The translations under genes and the position numbers were made by a program. From Sipunculus nudus (lineage: Eukaryota; Annelida; Sipuncula; Golfingiida; Sipunculidae): a DNA stretch of 64,000 nucleotides. Location: assembly GCA_026874595.1 (NCBI GenBank), contig CM049315.1, forward strand, positions 72,275,416 to 72,339,415, written 5' to 3'. Each line of letters begins with the position of its first letter. Positions within the stretch are counted from its first letter, which is position 1. Positions 37,133 through 49,879 of this stretch are shown one piece after another. The notes below the pieces were generated by a model. It was not told the origin of the DNA. It worked only from the letters and a program-made list of their open reading frames with translations, and ran no database searches.

Positions 37133-38647
37133 TTTGTCTGTCTGTCTGTCTGTCTGTGTACTCTCTACAGGCCATAATTTTAAGGCAATTGCCTTTTAAC
37201 TTATACAGCTGGTAGACAAGCAAAAGTCCTCGGGGCCTATTGTTTTTGGGCAATACAGGTCAAGGTCAAGGTCATCAAAACTTCTCAAAACGGTTTTTTC
37301 TTCATATCTTTGTCACTATTAGTCGTATCTTCTTCAAACATAGCTCATTTTAAACGTCATTCCAAGGCCAGTCATCTGGTGTGTAGCTGACTCAAATTTG
37401 CCGTAACCATGGTTACGAATTTTTGGGAAAAAGTCATGATATTCTGAAATAAGGGGTCTTATTTTTCTAACTTTGTCAGTTTTAAAGCTAGAGAGGTCTA
37501 GTTTTTTGCATCAGGTAGCATTTAACAAGTACTGCAAGATTTTATTAAAATTCTCGCGATATCTCGTACAATATCTCGTCAAACCAGATATTTCGAGATT
37601 TCAGTAATCTTGCCCTGGAGGCCACAGTTTTGCAGGAATCTTTTTGAAACTGACATATTGAAAGTCCTACACTATTATCTCGAAATCAATTTTTCATTTT
37701 TTTAATTCGGCCGCTAGGGGGCGCTGGGTGCAAACCTCTCCAACATATTATGTTTTGGCAATATCTCCAAAATTATAAGCCTCAATTACATAAACCATAG
37801 CTTATTTTCTTCCTCTGAGTCTTTTCAAAATCCTGGTGGAGTCATTTCGACTCAATCTTGTCTCACTTTGTCAGTGTGTCCGTCTGTTTCTCAGTTGTCC
37901 TCAAATCCGCTTGCTTGCCGGTTCTTGCGTCTCACATATACCATTCTACAGGGGACAGTTTTGAAAGAATCCTTTTAAAACTATTACATCTTATGTCTTA
38001 CACTAATATCTCGAAACCCATTTTTTCATTTTCCAGAATTGGCCGCTAGGGGGCGTTGCACATGACCCTCAATCACATATCATTATATTGGCCATATCTC
38101 TAAAACCCAAAGACTCAATTACATAAACTATAGCTTATGTTCTTCCTTTGAGTCTTCCCCATAACCTGGTTAAGTCATCTGGTCTCGGTCTTGTGTCACT
38201 TTGTCAGTATGTCCATATAAACTTTATAAACGGAGGGAAACATGAATGCACAGAGTCATGCAGGAATGCACGATGACACGCGTTTTAGTAAGACAAAGAC
38301 ACGTGTAGGTATGAGCGACAATCAGCGCAGTTTGCTCGTTTTGTGTAGGGTCCATCGGGCCAAATGCCAATTCAGGCCCGCAGCCTACGGGAGGAATTAA
38401 TTGGCGTAGCGGGGACCACGGCCACTTCCTGGTAAAAACTTGTGAATAAATATACCGGACGGGCTGACCATTTTCTCAGGGCCATAGGAATGTCACCATT
38501 CCAGCGTGCCCTCAGACCTGGTCAGACCTGGTCAGACCTAAAACGCGTGCCTGCACATCTGTGCGCATGCAGGTGATTGCTGTCCAAAGTTTCAGTCGCT
38601 GTGTCCTTCAGGAAAGGACCCGAACCGTTTTTTTTTTTTTTTTTTTT
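37133..38647 (+). repeat. b segment with C module
   Basis: Type-b head at 37158 with an intact CGTAACCATGGTTACG palindrome, words at 37711 and 38043, then the C module. The CCAGATATT form (broken AT-rich palindrome) of the 4.44-kb array is kept. Confidence 0.75.
38213..38647 (+). repeat. C module, type 1 variant
   Basis: Type-1 markers with CGGGCTGACC and 20 T, in a b segment of the mosaic region. Confidence 0.7.
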
Positions 38648-38870
38648 AATTGCTCGCCGGAAATCTTCGATTTCTGCAGGCAGGTTGGCCAGTCGCAAAT
38701 GTCTGTTTGTTGCTTGCCGGAAATCTTCGATTTCTGCAAGCAGGTTGGTCAGTCGCGGATGTCTGTTTGTCTGTTTGTTTGTTGCTTGCCGGAAATCTTC
38801 GATTTCTGCAAGCAGGTTGGTCAGTCGCGGATGTCTGTTTGTCTGTTTGTTTGTTTGTCTGTCTGTCTGT
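38648..38870 (+). repeat. Minisatellite, three copies, plus TTTG/TCTG tract
   Basis: GCCGG at 38656, 38716 and 38788. It leads into a type-c head at 38871, whereas in the 4.44-kb units three copies lead into a type-a head; a sign of segment shuffling. Confidence 0.8.
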
Positions 38871-39757
38871 GTACTCTCTACAGGCCACAATTTTGCAGCA
38901 ATTGCTTTTAAACTTACACAGCTGATAGACAAGCAAAAGTCCTCGAGGCCTATTGTTATTGGGCGCCATAGGTCCAAGGTCAAGGTCAAGGTCATCAAAA
39001 CTTCTCAAAACGGTTTTTTCTTCATATCTTTGTAACTGTTAGTGGTATCTTCTTCAAACATAGCTCATTTTAAACGTCATTCCCAGGCCTTTCTTCTGGT
39101 GTGTAGCTCTTTCAAATTTGCCGTAACCATGGTTACGCATTTTGGGGAAAAAGTCATGATATTCTGAAATAAGGGGTCTTATTTTTCTAACTTTGTCAGT
39201 TTTAAAGCTAGAGAGGTCTAGTTTTTTGCATCAGGTAGCATTTGACAAGTACTGCAAGATTTTATTAAAAGTCTCGCGATATCTCGTACAATATCTCGTC
39301 AAACCAGATATTTCGAGATTTCAGTAATCTTGCCCTGGAGGCCACAGTTTTGCAGGAATCTTTTTGAAACTGACATATTGAAAGTCCTACACTATTATCT
39401 CGAAATCAATTTTTCATTTTTTTAATTCGGCCGCTAGGGGGCGCTGGGTGCAAACCTCTCCAACATATTATGTTTTGGCAATATCTCCAAAAATTATAAG
39501 CCTCACAATTTTGCAGGAGTCGCTTTGTAACTTACACTTGTCGTAACGATATCTGGAAGCCCTATGTTTATTATTCAAATAAGTCAAAGGTCAAGGTCAA
39601 GGTGATCAAAACATATCAACATTTTTTTTCTTCAGAACTTTGTTAATATTGATCCTATCTTTACAAACTAGGGATTATTTTCTTTCACTTTGACATTGAT
39701 CGTTTATTTGACTAACTTTACGTCATTTCCGGCAAGCGCGTGACCTTTGGTCATCTA

Positions 39758-39758
<1 letters not shown>
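38871..39758 (+). repeat. c segment
   Basis: Type-c head, one M (word 39431), short tail, hairpin with TTT loop and CTAG 39755-39758. It follows a three-copy minisatellite, so here b is followed directly by c with the a segment missing. Confidence 0.75.
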
Positions 39759-39791
<33 letters not shown>

Positions 39792-41515
39792 GTACTCTCT
39801 ACAGGCCATAATTTTAAGGCAATTGCCTTTTAACTTATACAGCTGGTAGACAAGTAAAAGTCCTCGGGGCCTATTGTTTTTGGGCAATACAGGTCAAGGT
39901 CAAGGTCATCAAAACTTCTCAAAACGGTTTTTTCTTCATATCTTTGTCACTATTAGTCGTATCTTCTTCAAACATAGCTCATTTTAAACGTCATTCCAAG
40001 GCCAGTCATCTGGTGTGTAGCTGACTCAAATTTGCCGTAACCATGGTTACGAATTTTTGGGAAAAAAATCATGATATTCTGAAATAAGGGGTCTTATTTT
40101 TCTAACTTTGTCAGTTTTAAAGCTAGAGAGGTCTAGTTTTTTGCATCAGGTAGCATTTAACAAGTACTGCAAGATTTTATTAAAATTCTCGCGATATCTC
40201 GTACAATATCTCGTCAAACCAGATATTTCGAGATTTCAGTAATCTTGCCCTGGAGGCCACAGTTTTGCAGGAATCTTTTTGAAACTGACATATTGAAAGT
40301 CCTACACTATTATCTCGAAATCAATTTTTCATTTTTTTAATTCGGCCGCTAGGAGGCGCTGGGTGCAAACCTCTCCAACATATTATGTTTTGGCAATATC
40401 TCCAAAATTATAAGCCTCAATTACATAAACCATAGCTTATTTTCTTCCTCTGAGTCTTTTCAAAATCCTGGTGGAGTCATTTCGACTCAATCTTGTCTCA
40501 CTTTGTCAGTGTGTCCGTCTGTTTCTCAGTTGTCCTCAAATCCGCTTGCTTGCCGGTTCTTGCGTCTCACATATACCATTCTACAGGGGACAGTTTTGAA
40601 AGAATCCTTTTAAAACTATTACATCTTATGTCTTACACTAATATCTCGAAACCCATTTTTTCATTTTCCAGAATTGGCCGCTTGGGGGCGGTGCACATGA
40701 CCCTCACACACATATCATTATATTGGCCATATCTCTAAAACCTCTAAACCTCATTTACATAAACTATAGCTTATTTTCTTCCCCTGCGTCTTTCCAAAAA
40801 CCTGGTGTATTCATTTGATCTCAATCTTGAGTCACTTTGTCTGTGTGTCCGTCTGTTTCTCAGTTGTCCTCAAATTTGCTTGCTTGCCGGTTCTTGGGTC
40901 TCACATATAGCATTCTACAGGCCACAGTTTTGAAAGAATCCTTTTAAAACTATTACATCTTATGTCTAACACTAATATCTCGAAACCGATTTTTCATTTT
41001 CCAGAATTGGCCGCTAGGGGGCGGTGCACTCAAACTTGCACAACATATCATTTTTTGGCCATATCTCCAAAACTGTTAACCTCATTTACATAAACTATAG
41101 CTTATTATCTTCCTCTGAGGTTTCTCCATAACATGATTAAGTCATCTGTTCTCAATCTTGGGTCAGTTTGTCAGTATGTTGTGTGTTTGTCAGTTGTCCT
41201 CAATTTCGCCTGCTTCCTGGTTCTTGCGTCTCACATGTAGCATTCTACTGGCCACAGTTTTGCAGGAATCGTTTTGTAAATTACACTTGTCATATATCGT
41301 GATGATATCTGGAAGCCCTATGTTTATTATTCAAATGAGTTAAAGATCACGGTCAAGGTGATCAAAATATATCAAAATCTGATTTTCTTTTGAACTTTGT
41401 TAATATTGCTTCTTTCTTCACAAACTATGGATTATTTTCTTTCACTTTGACACTGCTCATTCATCTGACTAACTTTACATCATTTCCGGCAAGCGCGTGA
41501 CCTCAGGTCATCTAG
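39759..41515 (+). repeat. b/a hybrid segment ending in hairpin-CTAG
   Basis: Type-b head at 39792 and b-type monomers (words 40346 with GGAGGC and 40678 with CTTGGGG). At about 40735-40750 the text switches from b (CTCTAAAACC) to a-type (TCTAAACCTCATTTAC), continuing with word 41011, an S tail and CTAG at 41512-41515. No C module. Confidence 0.75.
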
Positions 41516-41573
41516 TTGCTTGCCGGAAATCTTCGATTTCTGCAAGCAGGTTGGTCAGTCGCGGATGTCTGTT

Positions 41574-41604
<31 letters not shown>

Positions 41605-42645
41605 GTACTCTCTACAGGCCACAATTTTCCAGCAATTGCTTTCAAACTTATACAGCTGGTAGACAAGCAAAAGTCCTGGAGGCCTATTGTTTTTGGGCAT
41701 TATAGGTCAAATGTCAAGGTCAAGGTCGTCAAAAGTATACAAAACGTTTTTTTGTTCATATCTGTGTTAATATTGGTCGTATCTACTTCAACAGTAGCTC
41801 ATTTTAATCGTCATTCCAAGGCCTGTTTTCTGGTGTGTAGCTGACTCAATTTGCGGTAACCATGGTAACGCATTTTTGGGTAAAAGTGCTGATATTTTTC
41901 TAAATTTGTCAGTTTTAAAGCTTCAGAGGTTTAGTTTTTTCCTTCAGGTAGCATTCAACTAGTACTACAAGATTCTATTAAGAGTCTTGCAATATCTCGT
42001 ATAATATCTCGTCAAACAAGATATTTCGAGATTTCAGTAATCTTGCCCTGGAGGCCACAGTTTTGCAGGAATCTTTTTGAAACTGGCATATCTTAAGTCC
42101 TACATTATTATCTCGAAATCAATTTTTCATTTTTTTTAATTCGGCCGCTAGGGGGCGCTGGGTGCAAACCTCTCCAACATATCATGTTTTGGCAATATCT
42201 CCAAAATTATAAGCCTCAATTACAAAAACTATAGTTTATTTTTTTCCTCTAAGTCTTCTTCATGAACTCGTTTAGTCATCTGGTCTCAATCTTGTGTCAC
42301 TTTGTCTGTGTGTCCGTCTGTTTCTCAGTTGTGCTCAAATCCGCTTGCTTGCCGGTTCTTTCGTCTCACATATAGCATTCTACAGGACACAGTTTTGAAA
42401 GAATCTTTTTAAAACTATTACATCTTATGTCTTACACTAATATCTCGAAACCGATTTTTCATTTTCCAGAATTGGCCGCTAGGGGGCGTTGCACATGACC
42501 CTCACTCACATATCATTATATTGGCCATATCTCTAAAACCCAAAGACTCAATTACATAAACTATAGCTTATGTTCTTCCTTTGAGTCTTCCCCATAACCT
42601 GGTTAAGTCATCTGGTCTCGGTCTTGTGTCACTTTGTCAGTATGT
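41516..42645 (+). repeat. a/b hybrid segment leading to C module
   Basis: Minisatellite copy directly after CTAG (no TCTG tract between), type-a head at 41605, words at 42145 and 42476. Left of the second word it is a-like; right of it (GCGTTGCACATGACCC) it is b-like and runs into the C module at 42646. The exchange point lies at or next to the CTCF-like word. Confidence 0.75.
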
Positions 42646-43081
42646 CCATATAAACTTTATAAACGGAGGGAAACATGAATGCACAGAGTCATGCAGGAAT
42701 GCACGATGACACGCGTTTTAGTAAGACAAAGACACGTGTAGGTATGAGCGACAATCAGCGCAGTTTGCTCGTTTTGTGTAGGGTCCATCGGGCCAAATGC
42801 CAATTCAGGCCCGCAGCCTACGGGAGGAATTAATTGGCGTAGCGGGGACCACGGCCACTTCCTGGTAAAAACTTGTGAATAAATATACCGGACGGGCTGA
42901 CCATTTTCTCAGGGCCATAGGAATGTCACCATTCCAGCGTGCCCTCAGACCTGGTCAGACCTGGTCAGACCTAAAACGCGTGCCTGCACATCTGTGCGCA
43001 TGCAGGTGATTGCTGTCCAAAGTTTCAGTCGCTGTGTCCTTCAGGAAAGGACCCGAACCGTTTTTTTTTTTTTTTTTTTTT
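42646..43081 (+). repeat. C module, type 1 variant at left edge of 1.6-kb array
   Basis: Type-1 markers with CGGGCTGACC and 21 T. It lies just upstream of the first array head, so the array's type-2 C modules begin only with the next copy. Confidence 0.7.
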
Positions 43082-43380
43082 AATTGCTCGCCGGAAATCT
43101 TCGATTTCTGCAGGCAGGTTGGCCAGTCGCAAATGTCTGTTTGTTGCTTGCCGGAAATCTTCGATTTCTGCAAGCAGGTTGGTCAGTCGCGGATGTCTGT
43201 TTGTCTGTTTGTTTGTTGCTTGCCGGAAATCTTCGATTTCTGCAAGCAGGTTGGTCAGTCGCGGATGTCTGTTTGTCTGTTTGTTGCTTGCCGGAAATCT
43301 TCGATTTCTGCAAGCAGGTTGGTCAGTCGCGGATGTCTGTTTGTCTGTTTGTTTGTTTGTTTGTCTGTCTGTCTGTCTGT
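43082..43380 (+). repeat. Minisatellite, four copies (longest)
   Basis: GCCGG at 43090, 43150, 43222 and 43290, the largest copy number in the window. It directly precedes the first unit of the 1.6-kb array. Confidence 0.85.
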
Positions 43381-45004
43381 GTACTCTCTACAGGCCATAA
43401 TTTTAAGGCAATTGCCTTATAACTTATACAGCTGGTAGACAAGCAAAAGTCCTCGGGGCCTATTGTTTTTGGGCAGTACAGGTCAAAGGTCAAGGTCAAG
43501 GTCATCAAAAGTTCTCAAAACGGTTTTTTCTTCATATCTTTGTCACTATTAGTCGTATCTTCTTCAAACATAGCTCATTTTAAACGTCATTCCAAGGCCA
43601 GTCATCTGGTGTGTAGCTGACTCAAATTTGCCGTAACCATGGTTACGAATTTTTGGGAAAAAGTCATGATATTCTGAAATAAGGGGTCTTATTTTTCTAA
43701 CTTTGTCAGTTTTAAAGCTAGAGAGGTCTAGTTTTTTGCATCAGGTAGCATTTAACAAGTACTGCAAGATTTTATTAAAATTCTCGCGATATCTCGTACA
43801 ATATCTCGTCAAACGAGATATTTCGAGATTTCAGTAATCTTGCCCTGAAGGCCACAGTTTTGCAGGAATCTTTTTCAAACTGACATATTGAAAATCCGAC
43901 ACTATTATCTCGAAATCAATTTTTCATTTTTTTAATTCGGCCGCTAGGGGGCGCTGGGTGCAAACCACTCCAACATATCATGTTTTGGTAATATCTCCAA
44001 AATTATAAGCCTCAATTACATAAACCATAGCTTTTTTTCTTCCTCTGAGTCTTTTCAAAATCCTGGTGTAGTCATTTTGACTCAATCTTGAGTCACTTTG
44101 TCAGTGTGTCCGTCTGTTTCTCAGTTGTCCTCAAATCCGCTTGCTTGCCGGTTCTTGCGTCTCACATATAGCATTCTACAGGACACATCTTATGTCTTAC
44201 ACTAATATCTCGAAACCGATTTTTCATTTTCCAGAATTGGCCGCTAGGGGGCGCTGCACATGACCCTCACACACATACCATCATATTGGCCATATCTCTA
44301 AAACCCAAAGACTCAATTACATAAACCATAGCTTATGTTCTTCGTCTGAGTCTTCTCCATAACCTGGTTAAGTCATCTGGTCTCGGTCTTGTGTCACTTT
44401 GTCAGTATGTCCATATAAACTTTATAAACGGAGGGAAACCTGAATGCACAGAGTCATGCAGGAATGCACGATGACACGCGTTTTAGTAAGACAAAGACTC
44501 GTGTAGGTATGAGCGACAATCAGCGCAGTTTGCTCGTTTTGTGTAGGGTCCATCGGGCCAAATGCCAATTCAGGCCCGCAGCCGACGGGATGAATTAATT
44601 GGCGTAGCGGGGACCACGGCCATTTCCTGGTAAAAACTTGTGAATAAATATACCGGACGGGCTGACCATTTTCTCAGGGCCATAGGAATGTCACCATTCC
44701 AGTGTGCCCTCAGACCTGGTCAGACCTGGTCAGACCTGGTCAGACCTAAAACGCGTGCCTGCACATCTGTGCGCATGCAGGTGATTGCTGTCCAAAGTTT
44801 CGGTCGGTGAGTCCTTCAGGAAAGTACCCGAACCGTTTTTTTTTTAATTGCTTGCCGGAAATCTTCCATTTCTGCAGGCAGGTTGGCCAGTCGCAAATGT
44901 CTGTTTATTGCTTGCCGGAAATCTTCGATTTCTGCAAGCAGGTTGGTCAGTCGCGGATGTCTGTTTGTCTGTTTGTTTGTTTGTTTGTCTGTCTGTCTGT
45001 CTGT
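43381..45004 (+). repeat. 1.62-kb array unit A1
   Basis: Odd-type markers: TCTCGCGATA near 43783, GCTTTTTTTC near 44030, TTGGCGTAG near 44600, AAGTACCCG near 44822. CTCF-like words at 43941 and 44241 (300 bp apart because of the 31-bp deletion); C module 44411-44845. A1 has ATCCGACACT near 43894 where the others have ATCCTACACT. Confidence 0.85.
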
Positions 45005-45103
45005 GTACTCTCTACAGGCCATAATTTTAAGGCAATTGCCTTATAACTTATACAGCTGGTAGACAAGCAAAAGTCCTCGGGGCCTATTGTTTTTGGGCAG
45101 TAC

Positions 45104-45128
45104 AGGTCAAAGGTCAAGGTCAAGGTCA
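45104..45128 (+). promoter_or_regulatory. Tandem AGGTCA hexamers (DR1 then two DR0)
   Basis: AGGTCA at 45104, 45111, 45117 and 45123: the first pair is spaced by one base (DR1), the rest are joined without spacer, which also creates TCAAGGTCA, the extended half-site known for ERR and FTZ-F1/NR5A receptors. One such run occurs in every array unit; three-hexamer versions occur in most other heads and, ending in GGTGATC, in S tails (for example near 5289 and 6957). Confidence 0.55.
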
Positions 45129-45255
45129 TCAAAAGTTCTCAAAACGGTTTTTTCTTCATATCTTTGTCACTATTAGTCGTATCTTCTTCAAACATAGCTC
45201 ATTTTAAACGTCATTCCAAGGCCAGTCATCTGGTGTGTAGCTGACTCAAATTTGC

Positions 45256-45271
45256 CGTAACCATGGTTACG
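45256..45271. promoter_or_regulatory. 16-bp palindrome CGTAACCATGGTTACG
   Basis: Perfect dyad in array b heads and c heads. In b heads of U1-U5 it reads CCATTGTTACG (near 10135, 14585, 19025, 21770, 26210), losing the dyad; a heads have GGTAACCATGGTAACG. Halves resemble RFX X-box half-sites (GTTRCC/GGYAAC), but the full X-box consensus is not met. Confidence 0.5.
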
Positions 45272-45423
45272 AATTTTTGGGAAAAAGTCATGATATTCTG
45301 AAATAAGGGGTCTTATTTTTCTAACTTTGTCAGTTTTAAAGCTAGAGAGGTCTAGTTTTTTGCATCAGGTAGCATTTAACAAGTACTGCAAGATTTTATT
45401 AAAATTCTCGCAATATCTCGTAC

Positions 45424-45446
45424 AATATCTCGTCAAACGAGATATT
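45424..45446. other. AT-rich perfect inverted repeat in head
   Basis: AATATCTCGT and ACGAGATATT form a perfect 10-bp stem with a CAA loop. It is intact in all 1.6-kb array units and nearly all a heads, but a G-to-C change (AACCAGATATT) breaks it in the b and c heads of the 4.44-kb HOR (for example near 10313 and 13832). Confidence 0.65.
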
Positions 45447-46629
45447 TCGAGATTTCAGTAATCTTGCCCTGAAGGCCACAGTTTTGCAGGAATCTTTTTC
45501 AAACTGACATATTGAAAATCCTACACTATTATCTCGAAATCAATTTTTCATTTTTTTAATTCGGCCGCTAGGGGGCGCTGGGTGCAAACCACTCCAACAT
45601 ATCATGTTTTGGTAATATCTCCAAAATTATAAGCCTCAATTACATAAACCATAGCTTATTTTCTTCCTCTGAGTCTTTTCAAAATCCTGGTGTAGTCATT
45701 TTGACTCAATCTTGAGTCACTTTGTCAGTGTGTCCGTCTGTTTCTCAGTTGTCCTCAAATCCGCTTGCTTGCCGGTTCTTGCGTCTCACATATAGCATTC
45801 TACAGGACACATCTTATGTCTTACACTAATATCTCGAAACCGATTTTTCATTTTCCAGAATTGGCCGCTAGGGGGCGCTGCACATGACCCTCACACACAT
45901 ACCATCATATTGGCCATATCTCTAAAACCCAAAGACTCAATTACATAAACCATAGCTTATGTTCTTCGTCTGAGTCTTCTCCATAACCTGGTTAAGTCAT
46001 CTGGTCTCGGTCTTGTGTCACTTTGTCAGTATGTCCATATAAACTTTATAAACGGAGGGAAACCTGAATGCACAGAGTCATGCAGGAATGCACGATGACA
46101 CGCGTTTTAGTAAGACAAAGACTCGTGTAGGTATGAGCGACAATCAGCGCAGTTTGCTCGTTTTGTGTAGGGTCCATCGGGCCAAATGCCAATTCAGGCC
46201 CGCAGCCGACGGGATGAATTAATTGGTGTAGCGGGGACCACGGCCATTTCCTGGTAAAAACTTGTGAATAAATATACCGGACGGGCTGACCATTTTCTCA
46301 GGGCCATAGGAATGTCACCATTCCAGTGTGCCCTCAGACCTGGTCAGACCTGGTCAGACCTGGTCAGACCTAAAACGCGTGCCTGCACATCTGTGCGCAT
46401 GCAGGTGATTGCTGTCCAAAGTTTCGGTCGGTGAGTCCTTCAGGAAAGGACCCGAACCGTTTTTTTTTTTAATTGCTTGCCGGAAATCTTCCATTTCTGC
46501 AGGCAGGTTGGCCAGTCGCAAATGTCTGTTTATTGCTTGCCGGAAATCTTCGATTTCTGCAAGCAGGTTGGTCAGTCGCGGATGTCTGTTTGTCTGTTTG
46601 TTTGTTTGTTTGTCTGTCTGTCTGTCTGT

Positions 46630-48253
46630 GTACTCTCTACAGGCCATAATTTTAAGGCAATTGCCTTATAACTTATACAGCTGGTAGACAAGCAAAAGTC
46701 CTCGGGGCCTATTGTTTTTGGGCAGTACAGGTCAAAGGTCAAGGTCAAGGTCATCAAAAGTTCTCAAAACGGTTTTTTCTTCATATCTTTGTCACTATTA
46801 GTCGTATCTTCTTCAAACATAGCTCATTTTAAACGTCATTCCAAGGCCAGTCATCTGGTGTGTAGCTGACTCAAATTTGCCGTAACCATGGTTACGAATT
46901 TTTGGGAAAAAGTCATGATATTCTGAAATAAGGGGTCTTATTTTTCTAACTTTGTCAGTTTTAAAGCTAGAGAGGTCTAGTTTTTTGCATCAGGTAGCAT
47001 TTAACAAGTACTGCAAGATTTTATTAAAATTCTCGCGATATCTCGTACAATATCTCGTCAAACGAGATATTTCGAGATTTCAGTAATCTTGCCCTGAAGG
47101 CCACAGTTTTGCAGGAATCTTTTTCAAACTGACATATTGAAAATCCTACACTATTATCTCGAAATCAATTTTTCATTTTTTTAATTCGGCCGCTAGGGGG
47201 CGCTGGGTGCAAACCACTCCAACATATCATGTTTTGGTAATATCTCCAAAATTATAAGCCTCAATTACATAAACCATAGCTTTTTTTCTTCCTCTGAGTC
47301 TTTTCAAAATCCTGGTGTAGTCATTTTGACTCAATCTTGAGTCACTTTGTCAGTGTGTCCGTCTGTTTCTCAGTTGTCCTCAAATCCGCTTGCTTGCCGG
47401 TTCTTGCGTCTCACATATAGCATTCTACAGGACACATCTTATGTCTTACACTAATATCTCGAAACCGATTTTTCATTTTCCAGAATTGGCCGCTAGGGGG
47501 CGCTGCACATGACCCTCACACACATACCATCATATTGGCCATATCTCTAAAACCCAAAGACTCAATTACATAAACCATAGCTTATGTTCTTCGTCTGAGT
47601 CTTCTCCATAACCTGGTTAAGTCATCTGGTCTCGGTCTTGTGTCACTTTGTCAGTATGTCCATATAAACTTTATAAACGGAGGGAAACCTGAATGCACAG
47701 AGTCATGCAGGAATGCACGATGACACGCGTTTTAGTAAGACAAAGACTCGTGTAGGTATGAGCGACAATCAGCGCAGTTTGCTCGTTTTGTGTAGGGTCC
47801 ATCGGGCCAAATGCCAATTCAGGCCCGCAGCCGACGGGATGAATTAATTGGCGTAGCGGGGACCACGGCCATTTCCTGGTAAAAACTTGTGAATAAATAT
47901 ACCGGACGGGCTGACCATTTTCTCAGGGCCATAGGAATGTCACCATTCCAGTGTGCCCTCAGACCTGGTCAGACCTGGTCAGACCTGGTCAGACCTAAAA
48001 CGCGTGCCTGCACATCTGTGCGCATGCAGGTGATTGCTGTCCAAAGTTTCGGTCGGTGAGTCCTTCAGGAAAGTACCCGAACCGTTTTTTTTTTAATTGC
48101 TTGCCGGAAATCTTCCATTTCTGCAGGCAGGTTGGCCAGTCGCAAATGTCTGTTTATTGCTTGCCGGAAATCTTCGATTTCTGCAAGCAGGTTGGTCAGT
48201 CGCGGATGTCTGTTTGTCTGTTTGTTTGTTTGTTTGTCTGTCTGTCTGTCTGT
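46630..48253 (+). repeat. 1.62-kb array unit A3
   Basis: Odd type, like A1: CGCGATA, GCTTTTTTTC, TTGGCGTAG, AAGTACCCG. Words at 47190 and 47490; C module 47660-48094. Confidence 0.85.
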
Positions 48254-49879
48254 GTACTCTCTACAGGCCATAATTTTAAGGCAATTGCCTTATAACTTAT
48301 ACAGCTGGTAGACAAGCAAAAGTCCTCGGGGCCTATTGTTTTTGGGCAGTACAGGTCAAAGGTCAAGGTCAAGGTCATCAAAAGTTCTCAAAACGGTTTT
48401 TTCTTCATATCTTTGTCACTATTAGTCGTATCTTCTTCAAACATAGCTCATTTTAAACGTCATTCCAAGGCCAGTCATCTGGTGTGTAGCTGACTCAAAT
48501 TTGCCGTAACCATGGTTACGAATTTTTGGGAAAAAGTCATGATATTCTGAAATAAGGGGTCTTATTTTTCTAACTTTGTCAGTTTTAAAGCTAGAGAGGT
48601 CTAGTTTTTTTGCATCAGGTAGCATTTAACAAGTACTGCAAGATTTTATTAAAATTCTCGCAATATCTCGTACAATATCTCGTCAAACGAGATATTTCGA
48701 GATTTCAGTAATCTTGCCCTGAAGGCCACAGTTTTGCAGGAATCTTTTTCAAACTGACATATTGAAAATCCTACACTATTATCTCGAAATCAATTTTTCA
48801 TTTTTTTAATTCGGCCGCTAGGGGGCGCTGGGTGCAAACCACTCCAACATATCATGTTTTGGTAATATCTCCAAAATTATAAGCCTCAATTACATAAACC
48901 ATAGCTTATTTTCTTCCTCTGAGTCTTTTCAAAATCCTGGTGTAGTCATTTTGACTCAATCTTGAGTCACTTTGTCAGTGTGTCCGTCTGTTTCTCAGTT
49001 GTCCTCAAATCCGCTTGCTTGCCGGTTCTTGCGTCTCACATATAGCATTCTACAGGACACATCTTATGTCTTACACTAATATCTCGAAACCGATTTTTCA
49101 TTTTCCAGAATTGGCCGCTAGGGGGCGCTGCACATGACCCTCACACACATACCATCATATTGGCCATATCTCTAAAACCCAAAGACTCAATTACATAAAC
49201 CATAGCTTATGTTCTTCGTCTGAGTCTTCTCCATAACCTGGTTAAGTCATCTGGTCTCGGTCTTGTGTCACTTTGTCAGTATGTCCATATAAACTTTATA
49301 AACGGAGGGAAACCTGAATGCACAGAGTCATGCAGGAATGCACGATGACACGCGTTTTAGTAAGACAAAGACTCGTGTAGGTATGAGCGACAATCAGCGC
49401 AGTTTGCTCGTTTTGTGTAGGGTCCATCGGGCCAAATGCCAATTCAGGCCCGCAGCCGACGGGATGAATTAATTGGTGTAGCGGGGACCACGGCCATTTC
49501 CTGGTAAAAACTTGTGAATAAATATACCGGACGGGCTGACCATTTTCTCAGGGCCATAGGAATGTCACCATTCCAGTGTGCCCTCAGACCTGGTCAGACC
49601 TGGTCAGACCTGGTCAGACCTAAAACGCGTGCCTGCACATCTGTGCGCATGCAGGTGATTGCTGTCCAAAGTTTCGGTCGGTGAGTCCTTCAGGAAAGGA
49701 CCCGAACCGTTTTTTTTTTTAATTGCTTGCCGGAAATCTTCCATTTCTGCAGGCAGGTTGGCCAGTCGCAAATGTCTGTTTATTGCTTGCCGGAAATCTT
49801 CGATTTCTGCAAGCAGGTTGGTCAGTCGCGGATGTCTGTTTGTCTGTTTGTTTGTTTGTTTGTCTGTCTGTCTGTCTGT
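48254..49879 (+). repeat. 1.62-kb array unit A4
   Basis: Even type, like A2: CGCAATA, GCTTATTTTC, TTGGTGTAG, AAGGACCCG. Words at 48815 and 49115; C module 49285-49720. One extra T in CTAGTTTTTTTGC near 48602. Confidence 0.85.

Larger units (their letters stand above)
45005..46629 (+). repeat. 1.62-kb array unit A2
   Basis: Even-type markers: TCTCGCAATA near 45407, GCTTATTTTC near 45654, TTGGTGTAG near 46223, AAGGACCCG near 46446. Words at 45565 and 45865; C module 46035-46470. Confidence 0.85.
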
